A DNA stretch of 64,000 nt from Mallotus nudiflorus (lineage: Eukaryota; Streptophyta; Magnoliopsida; Malpighiales; Euphorbiaceae): NCBI GenBank assembly GCA_947683625.1, contig CANTUR010000675.1, positions 1,397,501 to 1,461,500 of the forward strand. The letters run 5' to 3'. The position numbers and the translations under genes are program-made. This document shows, one piece after another, positions 46,246 to 61,110 of the stretch. The notes under the pieces were generated by a model. That model was not told the DNA's origin. It worked only from the letters and a program-made list of their open reading frames with translations, and searched no databases. Each line of letters opens with the position of its first letter. The stretch's first letter is position 1.

Positions 46246-49200
46246 AGAAACCAAGGTAACCCCTACTCCAATACCTACAATCTAGGTTGGTGCAACCATC
46301 CTAACTTCTCATAGTCTAACCAAGGAGGGGTGCATAACAATCACTAAGGATTCAAGCCACCACCTCCCAAATTCCAACAAAAAGCAGTTTTTCTTTAATA
46401 GGGAGAACAAAGATCAAATCTGGAAGTTATGATGGAAAAATTTCTAAAGGATCAGGAAGAACAAAAGAGGTAATAAAGAACCTGACTGCTCAAATGGGCC
46501 AACTACACGCCCATAACAAGATGTTAAAGAATCAAATTGCTTCTCAAGCCTCGAGTTCAAGGCTAGCTGGGATGTTGCCTAGTCAATTGTAAAATCCTAA
46601 GGAGCAAGCAAAGGCAGTCACCCTAAGAAGTGGCAAGCAAATTCTTGAAGTTAAACCTGAAGAAAAAGAAGCGGTGCCTGAAATTGAAACAAAGGAGAAG
46701 TAAACCGAGCTTTACAAGCAAAGCATAAGGAAAAGAAGGTCACACCTACCTTGACACCACCACTGCCTTTTCCCTAAAGGCAGCAAAAATCCAAGTTGGA
46801 TAAATAATTTGAGAAGTTTATGAAATTGTTCCAGCAACTTAAGCTTAACATACCTCTCATAGATGTCATAAACATTATGCCTGCGTACTCCAAATTTTTG
46901 AAGGACATAATCTCGCACAAAAGAAGGTGGTAGGACCATGAGACCACCCCCATTAATGAGGAGTGTAGTGCTGTCATCCAAAATAAGCTTCCCTAGAAGC
47001 TTAAAGATCCAGGGAGTATTACTATTCCTTATACCATTGGAACTAAATTTATAAGAAAATCTCTTTATGATCTTGGTGCAAGTGTAAGTATAATTCCACT
47101 CTCTTTTTGCAGGAGGCTGAACATTAGTGAGCCCCAACTGACCACTGTGTCCTTGCAACTTGCTAACAGGTCCATTATATATCCCTATGGGATTTTGGAG
47201 GACGTTCCAGTTAAAGTGGGAAATTACTATATCCCAGGAGATTTCATTATCTTGGAAATGGAAGAGGACACCCACATCCCAATAATTCTAGGTTGTCCAT
47301 TCTTGGCCATAACAGAAGCTATTATAGATGTGAAAAAAGGAAAGATACTTTTGGAGATTAGAGACAATAAGGTAGAGTTTAATGTGTTCAAGATGGAAAA
47401 ATAATCACCAATAATGGAGTCTTGTTTTTAAGTGGACATGGTACAAAATTATGTAGAGGGGACCTTCAAAAAGCAGCTCACCCAAGTCCTATTGGAGGTG
47501 TGCCTAACATATGATGTAGAAAAGGATGAATTGGACGAAGAGGCAACAAGGTATAAGCATTACATCAATGTAAATCCTACATTAAATAAGAGCAAATCAT
47601 CTAGGTATGAACCTTGCCTTCTCCCATGAAAAGTCTTTGTAAAATTAAGGAGGAAAGTGCACCTAAGGTGGAGATTAAAGCTCTACCTTCATCCCTTTGG
47701 TATGCTTTCCTTGGCCTAACTGCACCTACCCTATTATTGTAAATGCTGAGTTAACTGATATTAAGTGGATGCATTACTTAGGGGAGTTAGACCCCATAGG
47801 AAAATCATTGGTTACACCATAAATGACCTTAAGGGAATTAGTTCCTTGATTTGCATGCATAGAATTCACATAAAGGATGAGGCAAAACCCACCATAGAAC
47901 ACTAAAGAAGTTTAAACCCTAATATGAAAGAGGTAGTAAAAAGGGACATTATGAAATTACTTGATGCAGGGATCATATATCCTATTTCGGATAGCCAATG
48001 GGTTAGTCCCATTCATGTGGTCCCTAAGAAGGGGGGTATGATTGTAATCCAAAATGAGCATAATGAACTTATACCTACTAAGACTGTGACAAGGTGGCGC
48101 ATGTGCATAGATTATAGAAAACTTAATAAAGCCATAAGGAAGGATCACTTTCCTCTCCCCTTTATTGATCAACTCTTAGAAAGATTAGCAAATCACTCTT
48201 ATTTTTGCTATTTAGATGGCTACTCAGGATTCTTTCAAATCCCCATCCATCCTGATGATTAGGAAAAGACCATCTTTACTTGCCCCTATGGAACATATGC
48301 ATATAGGAGAATACCTTTTGGGTTGTGTAATGCACCCGCTACCTTTCAAAGATGCATGATGTCTATCTTTTTAGGTTTTGTGGAAGACATAATAGAGGTC
48401 TTTATGGATGATTTTTCTGTGTATGGTAGTTCTTTTGATGCTTGTCTAGATAATCTTTCTAAGGTGTTGTAGCGCTGTGAAGAGACAAATCTAGTGCTTA
48501 ACTGGGAGAAGTGTCACTTCGTGGTGACTAAGGGAGTGGTGCTAGGCCATATCGTGTCTCAGAAGGGAATTGAGGTGGACAAGGCAAAAATAGAAGTCAT
48601 TGAGAAGCTTCCACATCCTACCTTCATTAAAGGAATAAGGATTTTCTTGGGCATGTAGGGTTCTATAGGTGGTTCATCAAAGATTTCTTTAAGATCGCCA
48701 AACCCCTAACTAATCTTCTTGCCAAAGATGTTCCTTTTGAATTTTCTGATAAGTGTCTTTACGCTTTTTTCAAGTTAAAGGAGGCCCTGATTTCAGCCCC
48801 TATTTTATAGCCACCAAATTGGAACCTTCCTTTCGAAATCATGTGTGATGCAAGTGACTTTATTACGGGGGCAGTGTTGGGACAATAAAGAGACAAACGG
48901 GCATATGTAATCTACTACATAAGCCACACTATCAGTGAAGCTCAAGTGAACTATGCCATAACTAAAAAGGAGCTCCTTGTAGTGGTTTTTGCTATGGACA
49001 AGTTTCATTCATACTTAATGGGAAGTAAGGTCCTCATTTACACAGACTATTCAGCTTTGAAATACCTTTTAGCAAAGAAGGATGCTAAGCCAAGACTTAT
49101 ATGGTGTATCCTTCTTCTTCAAGAGTTTGATTTAGAAATTTGAGACCAAAAGGGAATAGAGAACGTAGTTGCTAACCACTTGTCTCGCTTAGAAAAGACT

Positions 49201-49722
49201 ACTTATTCAGACCCTCTGCCCATTGCAGATGACCTCCCAGGTGAGCAATTAATAAAAATTTAAGAGAATGTGCCTTGGTATGCTGACTTGGTAAACTATT
49301 TGGCATGTGGTCTCCTTCCACCTAACATGGATTACCATCAAAAGAAAAAATTCCTCTGGGACTCTAGGCAGTACTTTTAGGATGAGCCTTACTTATACAA
49401 GAAGGGTAGGGATGGATTACTATAGAGATGCATTCCAGATGAGGAAATATTAGAAGTCCTCATGCACTATCACCCGCTTGAGTGTGGGGGATATGCAAGT
49501 TCAAACAAAATAGCAGCTAAAGTGGTTAAGAGTGGGTTTTATTAGCCTTTTCTCTTTAAAGATGCAAGGCAATTCGTAATCAAATGTGATCATTGTCAAA
49601 GAATAGGAAATATTGGTAGACTAAATGAAATGCCACTCATCAACATCATTGAGATTGAATTATTTGATGTATGGGGCAAAGATTTCATAGGAAATTTCCC
49701 CAGCTCCTATGGAAACAAGTAC

Positions 49723-49727
49723 ATACT
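49723..49727 (+). other. target-site duplication ATACT (left copy)
   Basis: Identical to 61462-61466. Joining the host across it restores the integrase reading KYILVGVDYV. Confidence 0.95.
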
Positions 49728-52700
49728 TGTCACGACCCAAAATAGGGGGCAATGACTAGCGCTAGGGAACAAGAATTCTTACGAATCTGGAACCCATATC
49801 AAGCCTTAAAAATAAAAGCATGCAATATAATAAAAATAAATAAACATTATGCAGCGGAATTAAATCTCAAAAGTAAAATAATAATTTCTCACTTCCTTTA
49901 ATAATATAAATCACATCTAATATATAAATAGAAATCTTTAAATACAAATCTTCGGTTCAAACTTTTGAAATTTAAATCTCATACATATATAATAAATACA
50001 GCTCACTACCACAACTACTGTAGTGTCTAGAATACAAAATAAACTCAAGTAAGCAATTTACACAATAAGGCCGGAGCGGAAGAAATCCGACGTATAGGCC
50101 TGCTACTGAGGTCTGAGGACGAAGACTCTCCTGAAAAATATCAACAGAGGGGAGTCATACCTCATTGAGTGAATTGTTATAATATATATACATGCATAAC
50201 TAATTGTCAAATGCAGACATTCAACATAATATATATAATAAATATATATACAGGCAAATACTCACATATATTGAAATCACTTTATATAATACTGAAAAAT
50301 ATCCATTTATGAAGGATCAAATAGAACCCTAGATGATCACAACAAATAGTGTTAGACAACACTCTAGCCATACAGGCTCACTTATTCCAAATAAATTCAC
50401 TTATTCCATTTGGACAGTAGACTGGCCCCGAGACACTAAGTCAACTGAGCTCTCGTAGTCTGACTGTCAGTGTGATTGGCCCCGAGACACATGGTCAATC
50501 GAGCTCTAACAATCTGACTATCAGTGTGATTGGCCCCGAGACACTTGGTCAACTGAGCTCCAGCAATCACACTCTGGTCAACTGAGCTCCAACAATCACC
50601 CTCTGAAATCACATCTCACATTAAATCAATCCAGTCATAATCCACAAATAGGTTAGTAATTCAACCTACAATCTATCGTCGTACCGGTACATACTCGGTC
50701 CTAGTGTTGGCCACTAGGTAGCACGTTCTATTGGTATCCTTCATTTAAAATAACTCATATATTCGTAAAATAAATGGTGCATGCTATTAATTTAAATGGC
50801 AATATAAACCATATATATACTAGAAATATACCAAAAATAAACTATGTATATTTCGAGTATATATATGTCAGATAAATTCAGTTCAATTATAAAATAAACC
50901 ATATATATACTTAAAAACAACTTAGGTATAAATTAAAGGTAAAACATGCACTTAATTCAAGATATACCAAAAATATACTAAAAATAAACCTAAAATATAC
51001 TTAAGCATTTATTAAATCATTTATGCATAATTCATACAATTAAAACATATATTTCTAAAATCATGCAACCTAAATACACGTATATATAAAATAACAACTC
51101 ACAGTTGTGCGCTCCAGGAGACGGGTCCGACAGGCCTGGTCCATTAGGCCTCGGTCTCGGCATAACTAACAAATAAAATATTAACACGAAATTAAAATAA
51201 ATCTAACTTAATTTCTAGAAACTCGATCTAGAATTCTAAACACAGACAAGGAATAGGAATTTGACCGAATGTCATGTTTTACAAGAAGTCTACCAAAAAT
51301 TCAGCAGAACCTCCTCTATAAAAGGGACATCTCTCTACTGAAAAAATAGAGCCGGTCCTGCAAAAAACACACATTGAAACAGAATATTCTCACAACCCCT
51401 CGGTCGGATCTCAAATTACAATTTCATCGACCGAGGTTTACAATTCACAAGATATACACAAAATACATTAAAATTTCATAAATATCAAAAATACCCTTTA
51501 TATACCAAAATATAGAAATTTACATATTTAAACACTAAAAATAATTATTTTACCGATAATTACTTAAAAATCCTAATATTAATATAATATTATTAAAAAT
51601 CGATAATAACTCGATAAATACACCAATACTAATGAAAATTCATTTTATAAATTCAAATTACATAATTAGCCCAAAAACATACTAAAAATCCATTTTATTT
51701 ACAAAAATAGTATATATAATTTAAAAATAAATTTTGAAAAATAGTTTTAATTAGTTAAAAATAGTAAATAATTTGTAAAAATCATTTTTATAACTCAAAT
51801 AATTATTAAAACCAATTTAACTTAATATTCAACTAATATTACTACCAAATTACCAAAATACCCCTAATAAATAGAAATTCACATAATACTATAATTATTC
51901 AAAAATTCACTAAAAATTATATAATTACTCTAAAATTATTTTCTCAACATATAATTCAATAAAATCAACAATTATACTCAATTAACCAATTAATTTTAAC
52001 AAAAAATATATATAACCTATATTTCTAAAATTCACATAAACTAAATAAAATTATATTAATTACACAAAAATTATAAATTAAATTCTATAATTATTTTCAA
52101 CCACCATAAACCCTAAAAATCACAATTTCACAATTTATTTAATTAATTTATGAAAATTAGAAAATAATAAAAAATTCACAAAAATCAAAATAAATTCCAA
52201 AAATTCTAGGATGTAGATTAAGCTAGTAGAATCAATTTTTGTGAAAGAATTAAGCTTGAATATCAAAAATAAAAGTTTTTAAAAATAGAGAAATAAAAAT
52301 GGCCGAAATTGAAATCAAGCTCAAATCCTTACCAAATCGAGTTTTCAAGCTAAAGGCAGCTTGGAATCGGCTTCTATGGAGTTTTAGGAGCTCAACGGCA
52401 CTAAAATCACTAGATTTGGTGATCGGAAAGTGGTTGAACAGAGGAGAGTTGATTTTCGGCTATTTCCGACTTCACAGGTTGCAAACGGCGCCAAAGAAGC
52501 TGTCAGAGGTGGCGGAGCTACTGGAGACGACGGTGGCATACCGACAGGCACTTTGATGGTAGCTGGTCGACATAGCAGACAAACGGTGATGGTGATAGTA
52601 AAGATCGGGAGGGTGAGAATGGGGAGGGGTAGATTTTGTAAATTTTAAGTTTATATATATATATATATTAATATAACTTTATATTAAAATATACTAATTT

Positions 52701-52750
52701 TATAATATATACTCAATAAACACACACCACACAATTAATACACACATGCA

Positions 52751-52815
<65 letters not shown>

Positions 52816-53170
52816 CATAGACAATAATAAAAAAATAATATATATACATAATTTAAATATTAAACCCTAATAATTATAATAATATATATGCATGCATTTG
52901 TATATATATATTAATATACAAAATATTAATCATGCATGAAACCATACAATTTAATAAAATAAAATAACATTAATCAATAAAATATAATTTAAATATCATT
53001 CCCCAAAATAATAGGTTTCGGGAAAAATTTTATGTGGAAGACTTTCAATAAACATAAAATAACATTAATTATTAACAAAATAATTAAATAATCAAATATA
53101 TATATTAAAAATTATTAATACTGCATATCCCGATAAAATATAAAAATATTTAAAAACTCGGGTTATTACA
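49728..53170 (-). repeat. 3' LTR of the chromodomain-type element
   Basis: Begins TGTCACGACCCAAAATAGG and ends GGGTTATTACA in plus coordinates. It carries three 54-bp units starting at 50421, 50475 and 50529, a further roughly 29-bp duplication, and an (AATA)n(TA)n stretch at 52750-52815. ORFs at 52299-52556 and 52430-52648 lie in LTR sequence and have LTR counterparts, so they are not called as genes. Confidence 0.93.
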
Positions 53171-53183
53171 GTCTTCCCCCTTT
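53171..53183 (-). other. polypurine tract
   Basis: AAAGGGGGAAGAC on the minus strand, directly before the 3' LTR: the plus-strand priming site for reverse transcription. Confidence 0.85.
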
Positions 53184-53224
53184 ATAAGAATTCATCCCTG
53201 AATTCCAAAAGATGAAATACCAAA

Positions 53225-56200
53225 TCAAGGAGGAAAGAGATACGGGTAAGAAGCTCGCATCTCGGCTTCAGTCTCCCAGGTATGCTCCTCTACCCTGTTG
53301 CTGCGCCACAAAACCTTGACCATCGGAATCTGCTTCGAACGCAACCGTCGAACTTGATAGTCAACGATCGCCACAGGTTCTTTTACAAATGTTAGGTCTT
53401 TATTCACTTCAACACTATTGGGCTACAACACATGTGAAGGGTCTGAGACATACTTCCTCAGCATTGAGATATGAAATACTAGATGCACTTGAGACATACT
53501 CGGAGGCAAAGCCAATCGATATGCAACAGTGCCAACTCTCTCTAGAATCTCGAATGGTCCGATATATCTCAGTGCTAACTTACCCTTCCTACCAAATCAC
53601 ATAACACCCTTCATTGGAGACACCTTCAGAAACACAAAGTCTCATACCTGGAACTCCACATCTCTGCGCCTAGGATCCGCATAGCTTTTCTGTCTGCTAA
53701 CTACGGTCTATAATCTATTCTTGATTATAGCGACTTTTTCTACAACATCCTGAACCATCTCAGGTCCAATCAAAGCTCTCTCACCAATTTCATGCCAACT
53801 CAAAGGGGATCTACACTTCCTTCCATACAACGCCTTGTATGGTGCCATTCCAATACTGCTATGGTAGCTGTTATTATATGCAAACTCGACGAGTGGAAAA
53901 TGATCATCCCAGCTACCTCCTAGATCCAAAACACACATCCTTAACATATCTTCCAGTGTCTGGATCATCCTCTTAGACTGACCATCTGTTTGAGGATGAA
54001 AAGTAGTATTGAAATCCAACCTAGTGCCCATCGCTTCCTGTAACTTTATCGAAAATGAGATGTGAACACTGAACCTTTATCTGACACAATGGACACAGGT
54101 ACCCCCATGAAGGCACACAATATGCTTCACATACAGCTTCGCCAATCTAGCTACAGAGTAAGTGACTTTCACAGGCAAGAAAGGTGCAAACTTGGTCAAC
54201 CTATCTACAATCACCCAAATGGAATCATATCCATCCTTGGAATGAGGTAAACCGACCACAAAATCCATAGCTATCCTTTCCCACTTCCACTCGGGAATAA
54301 GAAGAGGCTGAAGCTTCCCAGAAGGCTTTTGATGCTCAGCTTTCACTTGTTGACACATTAGACACTTAGCAATATAATCAGCGACATCCTTCTTCAGTCC
54401 ATCCCACCAGTATAAATGTCTGATACTGTGGTACATCTTAGTGACACCTGAATGTATGCTATAGGCTATAGAATGTGCTTCCTCAATGATCTCTTCTCTC
54501 AAATTATCCACATCAAGAACACACAATCTACCACTGATCCACAAAACACCGTCATCATCAAGTGTGAAATCAGTGAACTTCCCTGCTCAGACATTCTTTG
54601 CAAGCTCTTCCAGAATAAGATCTCAGCTCTGAGCTGCCTTAATCCTATCTCTCAGTACAGATCACACTTTAAATTGAGCTAGCAGTCTACCTAATCTATT
54701 AATCTTCATCATCAGACCTTGATCCACTAATAGACGTAACTCTTGGATCAACAGTCTCCTCTCAACACTGATGTGAGCAAGACTGCCTAAAGACTTCCTA
54801 CTCAAGGCATCTGCTACCATATTAGCCTTGCCTGGATGATATATAATCTCACAGTCATAATCTTTCAACAATTCTAACCATCTCCTCTACCTCAGATTCA
54901 AATCTCTCTATTGGAAATGTACTTAAGGCTCTTGTGATCAGTAAAGATATCACAAGTCACCCCATACAGATAATGTCTCAAGATCTTAAGAGCAAAGATC
55001 ACTGCAACCATCTCTAGGTCATGGGTAGGGTAGTTCTGTTCAACTACCTTGAAGCATAGTCTATCACCCTACCATTCTGCATCAACACACAACCTAAGCC
55101 AACTCTAGAGGCATCACAATAAACTATAAACTTGTCCACACCATTAGGAAAAGCTAACACTGGGGTTGTGGTCAACTTCTCTTTCAGCAACTGAAAATTA
55201 TTCTCACAAGCTTCAGACCACTCAAATCTTACATTCTTCTAAGTCAAGCGAGTTATAGGAGCTGCAATTCTGGAAAAATCTTATACAAACCTCCTATAGT
55301 ACCCGACTAAACCCAGAAAACTATGAATCTCAGTAACTGAAGTTGGTCTAGGCCACTCAGACACTGCCTTAATCTTCTGCGGATTAACCCGGATACCTTC
55401 TTTAGACACTACGTGTCCAAGAAAAGCAATACTCTCCATCCAGAAGTCACACTTCAAGAATTTAGCATAAAGTTGATGTTCTCTCAGTGTCTGTAGTATA
55501 GTCCTTAAGTGATACACATGCTCCTCCATACTCCTCGAATATACCAGTATATCATCGATGAAGACTACCACAAACTGATCCACATATGGTCTGAATACCC
55601 TATTCATCATGTCTATAAAAGTTTTTGGTGCATTAGTCAAGCCAAAAGACATCACCAGAAACTCATAATGGCCTATCGAGTGTGGAATGTCGTTTTAAAA
55701 ACATCGGCTTCACTAATCCGTAATTGATGATAACTCGACCTCAAATCAATCTTAGAAAAGAACTGTGCACCCTGTAGCTGATTAAACAAGTCATCTATCC
55801 TTAAGAGAGGATACTTGTTCTTCACTATCACCTTGTTCAACTCTTTGTAGTCAATGCACAGCCTCAGGGTACCATCCTTCTTCTTCACAAACAGGACTGG
55901 TGTACCCCAAGGAGAAACACTAGGTCTAATGAAACCCTTATCTAATAACTCTTGCAACTACTCTTTTAACTCTTTTAACTCTACAGGAGCCATTCTGTAA
56001 GGTGGCATAGATATAGGGGTAGTGCCTGGAACCATATCTATACAGAACTCAATCTCTCTGTGAGGTGGTAAACCTGATAACTCCTCAGGAAAAACATCAG
56101 GAAACTCACAGGCAACAGGAACATCTGTGAGTGACTACTTCTCCACTAAAGTATCCCTAACCAATGCCAAATATCCCTGATAACCCTTCCTCAGCAACTT

Positions 56201-56611
56201 CTTGGCCATAATAGCATAAATGAGATTTTGAGGTGCTGAACTCCTATCACCCACAAACTTAAATTCTTCTTCAGCAAGAATTCTGAAAGTCACCTCTTTA
56301 CTCGGATAATCCACCATGGCATAATATTGAGATAACAAATCCATACCCAAAATGACATCAAACTCCATCACATTCAACAGAATCAAATTAGCAAATAATT
56401 CTCTACCTCCAACAAGAACTGGACAACCAGAAAGAACAACATCGGTGTCTAAAGAATCATTTAGAGGGGTGGCGATAGACAAAGGAAAAGCCATCCTCAA
56501 AGCTTGCCAATAAGACTTGGAAGCAAAATCAGGAGAAACGAATGAATGCGTGGCACCCAGATCAAACATAACCCATGCATCTAGGTAACAGACAGAAATA
56601 ATACCTACCAC
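53225..56611 (-). pseudogene. pol of the chromodomain-type element: protease, RT, RNase H, integrase, chromodomain
   Basis: Read on the minus strand. Protease (56135-56611): MFDLGATHSFVS, in which the usual DSG is DLG, and VILGMDLL. RT (about 55281-55957): LFVKKKDGTLRLCIDYKEL, FSKIDLRSSYHQLR and the catalytic VVFIDDILVYS, with one frame change near 55660. RNase H end: HPGKANMVADALSRKS (about 54800-54850). Integrase (53708-54544): CLMCQQVKAEHQKPSG, AMDFVVGLP, then a frame break at LHGGTCVHCVR where the second catalytic Asp block should lie, then FHPQTDGQSKRMIQTLEDML with the Glu-bearing region altered. A chromodomain-like end (53225-53407) reads DYQVRRLRSKQIPMVKVLWR, which in this clade guides insertion to particular chromatin. 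Confidence 0.93.
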
Positions 56612-56619
56612 AACCGCAT

Positions 56620-57963
56620 TAGATGCCTAAGCATCCTGCTGAGTAAGATGAAAGACTCTGGCCTGTCCTCGACGTCCTTACTGGCTGGTAGAAGCCTGGC
56701 CAACACCTCTGGTACCTCCTCTAGTACCTCTACCATGAACTTACTGGGGAAAAATCTAGTTAGAACTCTAAAAGCTAGAGGCAACTGAAAAGGAACGAGT
56801 GCAGCACTAGCAATCGACGGCTGAGGAAATCATGAAATCTATGGCTGCTGATACCTGGAATAGGGACATGATTTAGCAAAATGTCCCGTCTACCCACATT
56901 TGAAACATGTCAGCGGTGTCATGTAACACGGTCCCTGATAGACTCTGCCGTAGGTTTGACATACACTAGCAGCTAATCCAAAATTACGTCCACTGCTGCT
57001 GCTCGAAGCACCTGACCCAAGTCTGAATGGTCTATGTTGACCTCCACGGCCATGTCTACCGCTCTGATGTACCCGCTGCTGCTGTCTCTGACTCTACTGG
57101 GCTAGACCTCTCTACTGACTACTCAATCCAATATGAAAACTCGAGTATGGAGTAGTCTGAAATCCACCTGACTGTACACCCAACTAGTAATAATCAGGCA
57201 TAGCTCCTTATCTGACTAGCCTTAGCTCAATCTCCTTGGCCAACTCGATCACTGACTCTAGAGTAAGGCCTGTTGTAGGTATACCAGTAATTGCAGAACC
57301 CAATCCAGTAACGTATATAGTGATTGTGAAGTACTGGTCTCACATTAGATCCTTTGCATATCAGCCAAACCAGAGGAACTCTCGAGTGTACTCCTCAACA
57401 GATCTGTCATCATGAGAAATACTAGTTAATCGGAGTCGATAACTCATGTGAAGCGGCTTTGGGCAGAATCTCCTCATGAATCGCCCTCTGAATTGAGCCC
57501 AAGTCATTGTCATCATATACAACTGGATCATCTAAATGAACTAGTCCATGGCTAGTCCCTCAATAGAAAGCTTGACTATCATAATCCACTGGTACTCGGT
57601 GTGAGCAGTCCAAGTCCTCGTCTCGATCGCATGCAGAAAATCCAAAGGATCAGACGTCCCATCAAAAGTGATCCTGCCAACTCTAGCATAGAATAGAGCT
57701 GCCTCAGGGTTAGACATACCCTGCTGATAGGCAGGCTGAACAGGTTGAACTACTTAAGGTACAGGAACATCCTCATACTCTGGCTCTACAGGCTCCTCAT
57801 CCTGTAGCTCTCTCTATCTACAATGGCCTGCTGCTCCTTGAGGTCTACCTCTGCCACGACCTCTGTGTCTAACTGGCGGCTTAGGGGGTAAAACCTCATC
57901 CTGGAAGGACTCATCATCCTTGGCCTCAACAACCGGTGGAGCGACACGCGCTCACCTCCTCAT
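56620..57963 (-). pseudogene. gag of the chromodomain-type element, several stops
   Basis: The start codon is at 57961-57963, followed within three codons by TGA. The same frame then gives an acidic, Pro-rich N-terminus (VAPPVVEAKDDESFQDEVLP), a gag core (FDGTSDPLDFLHAIE, WAQFRGRFMRRFCP, DDRSVEEYTREF), and a CCHC zinc knuckle (TCFKCG*TGHFAKSCP) with a stop inside it. At least eight in-frame stops make it non-functional. Confidence 0.85.
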
Positions 57964-58145
57964 TCTAAAAAGACAAATAGAAGGATTTAGACAAAACAGA
58001 CAATGAAGGATAGCATAGAAAACTAAATCAAGGAATACTTATCAAGACATACTCGAACTTAATTCACTGTAGTAGTTTCAAAAGAAACACAACACTGAAA
58101 ACTAGGGCCACAACTCACATAACTAAGGCCCTAACACAGAATTCC

Positions 58146-58157
58146 GCTCTGATACCA
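58146..58157 (-). other. primer-binding site, initiator Met tRNA
   Basis: TGGTATCAGAGC on the minus strand, four bases after the 5' LTR end: an exact match to the common plant Met-tRNA priming site. Confidence 0.92.
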
Positions 58158-58161
58158 ACTT

Positions 58162-61053
58162 TGTCATGACCCAAAACAGGGGGCCATGATTGGCGCTAGG
58201 GGACGGGAATTCTTTTGAATCCAAAACCCGTAGCAAGCCTTAAAAATTAAAGCATGCAATATAATAAAAATAAATAAACATTATGCAACGGAATTAAATC
58301 TCAAAAGTAAAATAATAATTTCTTACTTCCTTTAATAATATAAATCACATGTCATATATAAATAAAAATCTTTTAAGTACAAATCTTTGGTTCAAACTTT
58401 TGAAATTTAAATCTCATACATATATAATAAATACATCTCACTATCACAACTACTGCAGTGTCTAGAATACAAAATAAACTCAAGTAAGCAGTTTACATAA
58501 TAAGGCTGGAGCGGAAGAAATCCGACGTATAGGCTTGCTACTGAGGTTTGAGGACGAAGACTCTCCTGAAAAATATCAACAGAGGGGAGTCAGACCTCAC
58601 TGAGTGAATTGTTATAATATATATACATGCATAACTAATTGTCAAATGCAGACATTCAACATAATATATATAATAAATATATATACAGGCAAATACACAC
58701 AGATGCTGAAATCACTTTATATAATACTGAAAAATATCCATTTATGAAGGATCAAATAGAACCCCTAGATGATCGTAACCTCAAATAGTGTTAGACAACA
58801 CTCTAGCCATACAAGCTCGCTTATTCCAAATAAATTCACTTATTCCATTTGGACAGTAGACTGGCCCTAAGACACTAAGTCAGTCGAGCTCTCGCAGTCT
58901 GACTGTCAGTGTGATTGGCCCTGAGACACTTGGTCAACCGAGCTCCAGCAATCACACTCTCAAATCACATCTCACATCAAATCAATCTAGTCATAATCCA
59001 TAAATAGGTTAGTAATTCAACCTATAATCTATTGTCGTACCAGTACGTACTCGGTCTTAGTGCTGCCCACTAGGTAGCACGTTCTATTGGTATCCTTCAT
59101 TTAAAATAACTCATGCATTCATAAAATAAATCATGCATGATATTAATTTAAATGGCAATATAAACCATATATATACTAGAAATATACCAAAAATAAACTA
59201 TGTATATTTCGAGTATATATATGTCAGATAAATCCAATTCAATTATAAAATAAACCAAAAATAAACCATATATATACTTAAAAATAACTTAGGTATAAAT
59301 TAAAGGTAAAACATGCACTTAATTCAAGATATACCAAAAATATACTAAAAATAAACCTAAAATATACTTAAGCATTTATTAAATCATTTATGCATAATTC
59401 ATACAATTAAAACATATATTTCTAAAATCATGCAACCTAAATACACGTATATATAAAATAACAACTCACAGTTATGCGCTTCATGAGGCAGGTCCGACGG
59501 GCCTGGTCCACTAGGCCTCGATCTCAGCGCAACTAACAAATAAAATATTAACATGAAATTAAAATAAATCTAACTTAGTTTCTAGAAACTCGATCTAGAA
59601 TTCTAAACACAGACAAGGAATAGGAATTTGACTGAATGTCACGTTTTACGAGAAGTCTATCAAAAATTCGACAGAACCTCCTCTATAAAAGGGACATCTC
59701 TCCACTCAGAAAGTAAAGTCGGTCCTACAAAAAACACACATTGAAATAGAATATTCTCACAACCCCTTGGTCGGACCTCAAACTGCAATTTCATCGATCG
59801 AGGTTTACAATTCACAAGATATACACAAAATACATTAAAATTCCATAAATACTAAAAATACCCTTTATATACCAAAATATAGAAATTTACATATTTGAAC
59901 ACTAAAAATAATTATTTTATCGATAATTACTTAAAAATCCTAATATTATTATATTATAAAAAATCGATAATAACTCGATAAATACACCAATACTAATGAA
60001 AATTCATTTTATAAATCCAAATTACATAATTAGCCCAAAAAATACTAAAAAATACTAAAAATCCATTTTATTTACAAAAATAGTATATTATATATAATTT
60101 AAAAATAATGTTTGAAAAATAGTTTTAATTAGTTAAAAATAGTAAATAATTTGTAAAAATCATTTTTATACCTCAAATAATTATTAAAACCAATTTAACT
60201 TAATATTCAACTAATATTACCACCAAATTACCAAAATACCCCTAATAAATAGAAATTCACATAATGTACTATAATTATTCAAAAATTCACTAAAAATTAT
60301 ATAATTACTCTAAAATTATTTTCTCAACCTATAATTCAATAAAATCAACAACTATAATCAATTAACCAATTAATTTTAACAAAAAATAGATATAACCTAT
60401 ATTTCTAAAATTCACATAAACTAAATAAAATTATATTAATTACAAAAAAATTATAAATTAAATTCTATAATTATTTCCATCCACCATAAACCCTAAAAAT
60501 CACAATTTTATAATTTATTTAATTAATTTATGAAAGTTAGAAAATAATAATAAAATAATAAAAAAATTCACAAAAATCAAAATAAATTCCAAAAATTCTA
60601 CAAAAATTCTAGGATATAGATTAAGCTAGTAGAATCAATTTTTGTGAAGGAATTAAGCTTGAATATCAAAAATAAAAGTTCAAAAAAATAGAGAAACAAA
60701 AATGGCCGAAATTGGGAATCAAGCTCAAATCCTTACCAAATTGAGTTTTCAAGCTAAAGGAAGCTTGGAATCGGCTTTTATGGAGTTCTAAGAGCTCAAT
60801 GGCATCGGAATCACCAGATTTGATGATCGAAAAGTGGTTGAATGAAGGAGAGTTGATTTTTGGCTATTTCCAGCTTCACAGGTTGTAGACGGCGCCGGAG
60901 AAGCTGTCAGAGGCGGTGGAGTTGCTGGAGACAATGGTGGCACGTTGATAGGCACTCTGACAGTAGTTGGTCGGCATAGCAACGGACGGTGATAGTGATA
61001 GTGAAGATCGAGAGGGTGAGAATGGGGAGGGGTAGGTTTTGTAAATTTTAAGT

Positions 61054-61110
<57 letters not shown>

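Noticed and set aside
46712..47275. Minus-strand ORF of 187 codons
   Set aside because: Antisense to the protease region of the Athila-like pol; composition and context fit the plus-strand gene.
52299..52648. Two overlapping plus-strand ORFs (85 and 72 codons)
   Set aside because: They lie in an LTR and are repeated in the partner LTR near 60700-61040; no independent gene evidence.
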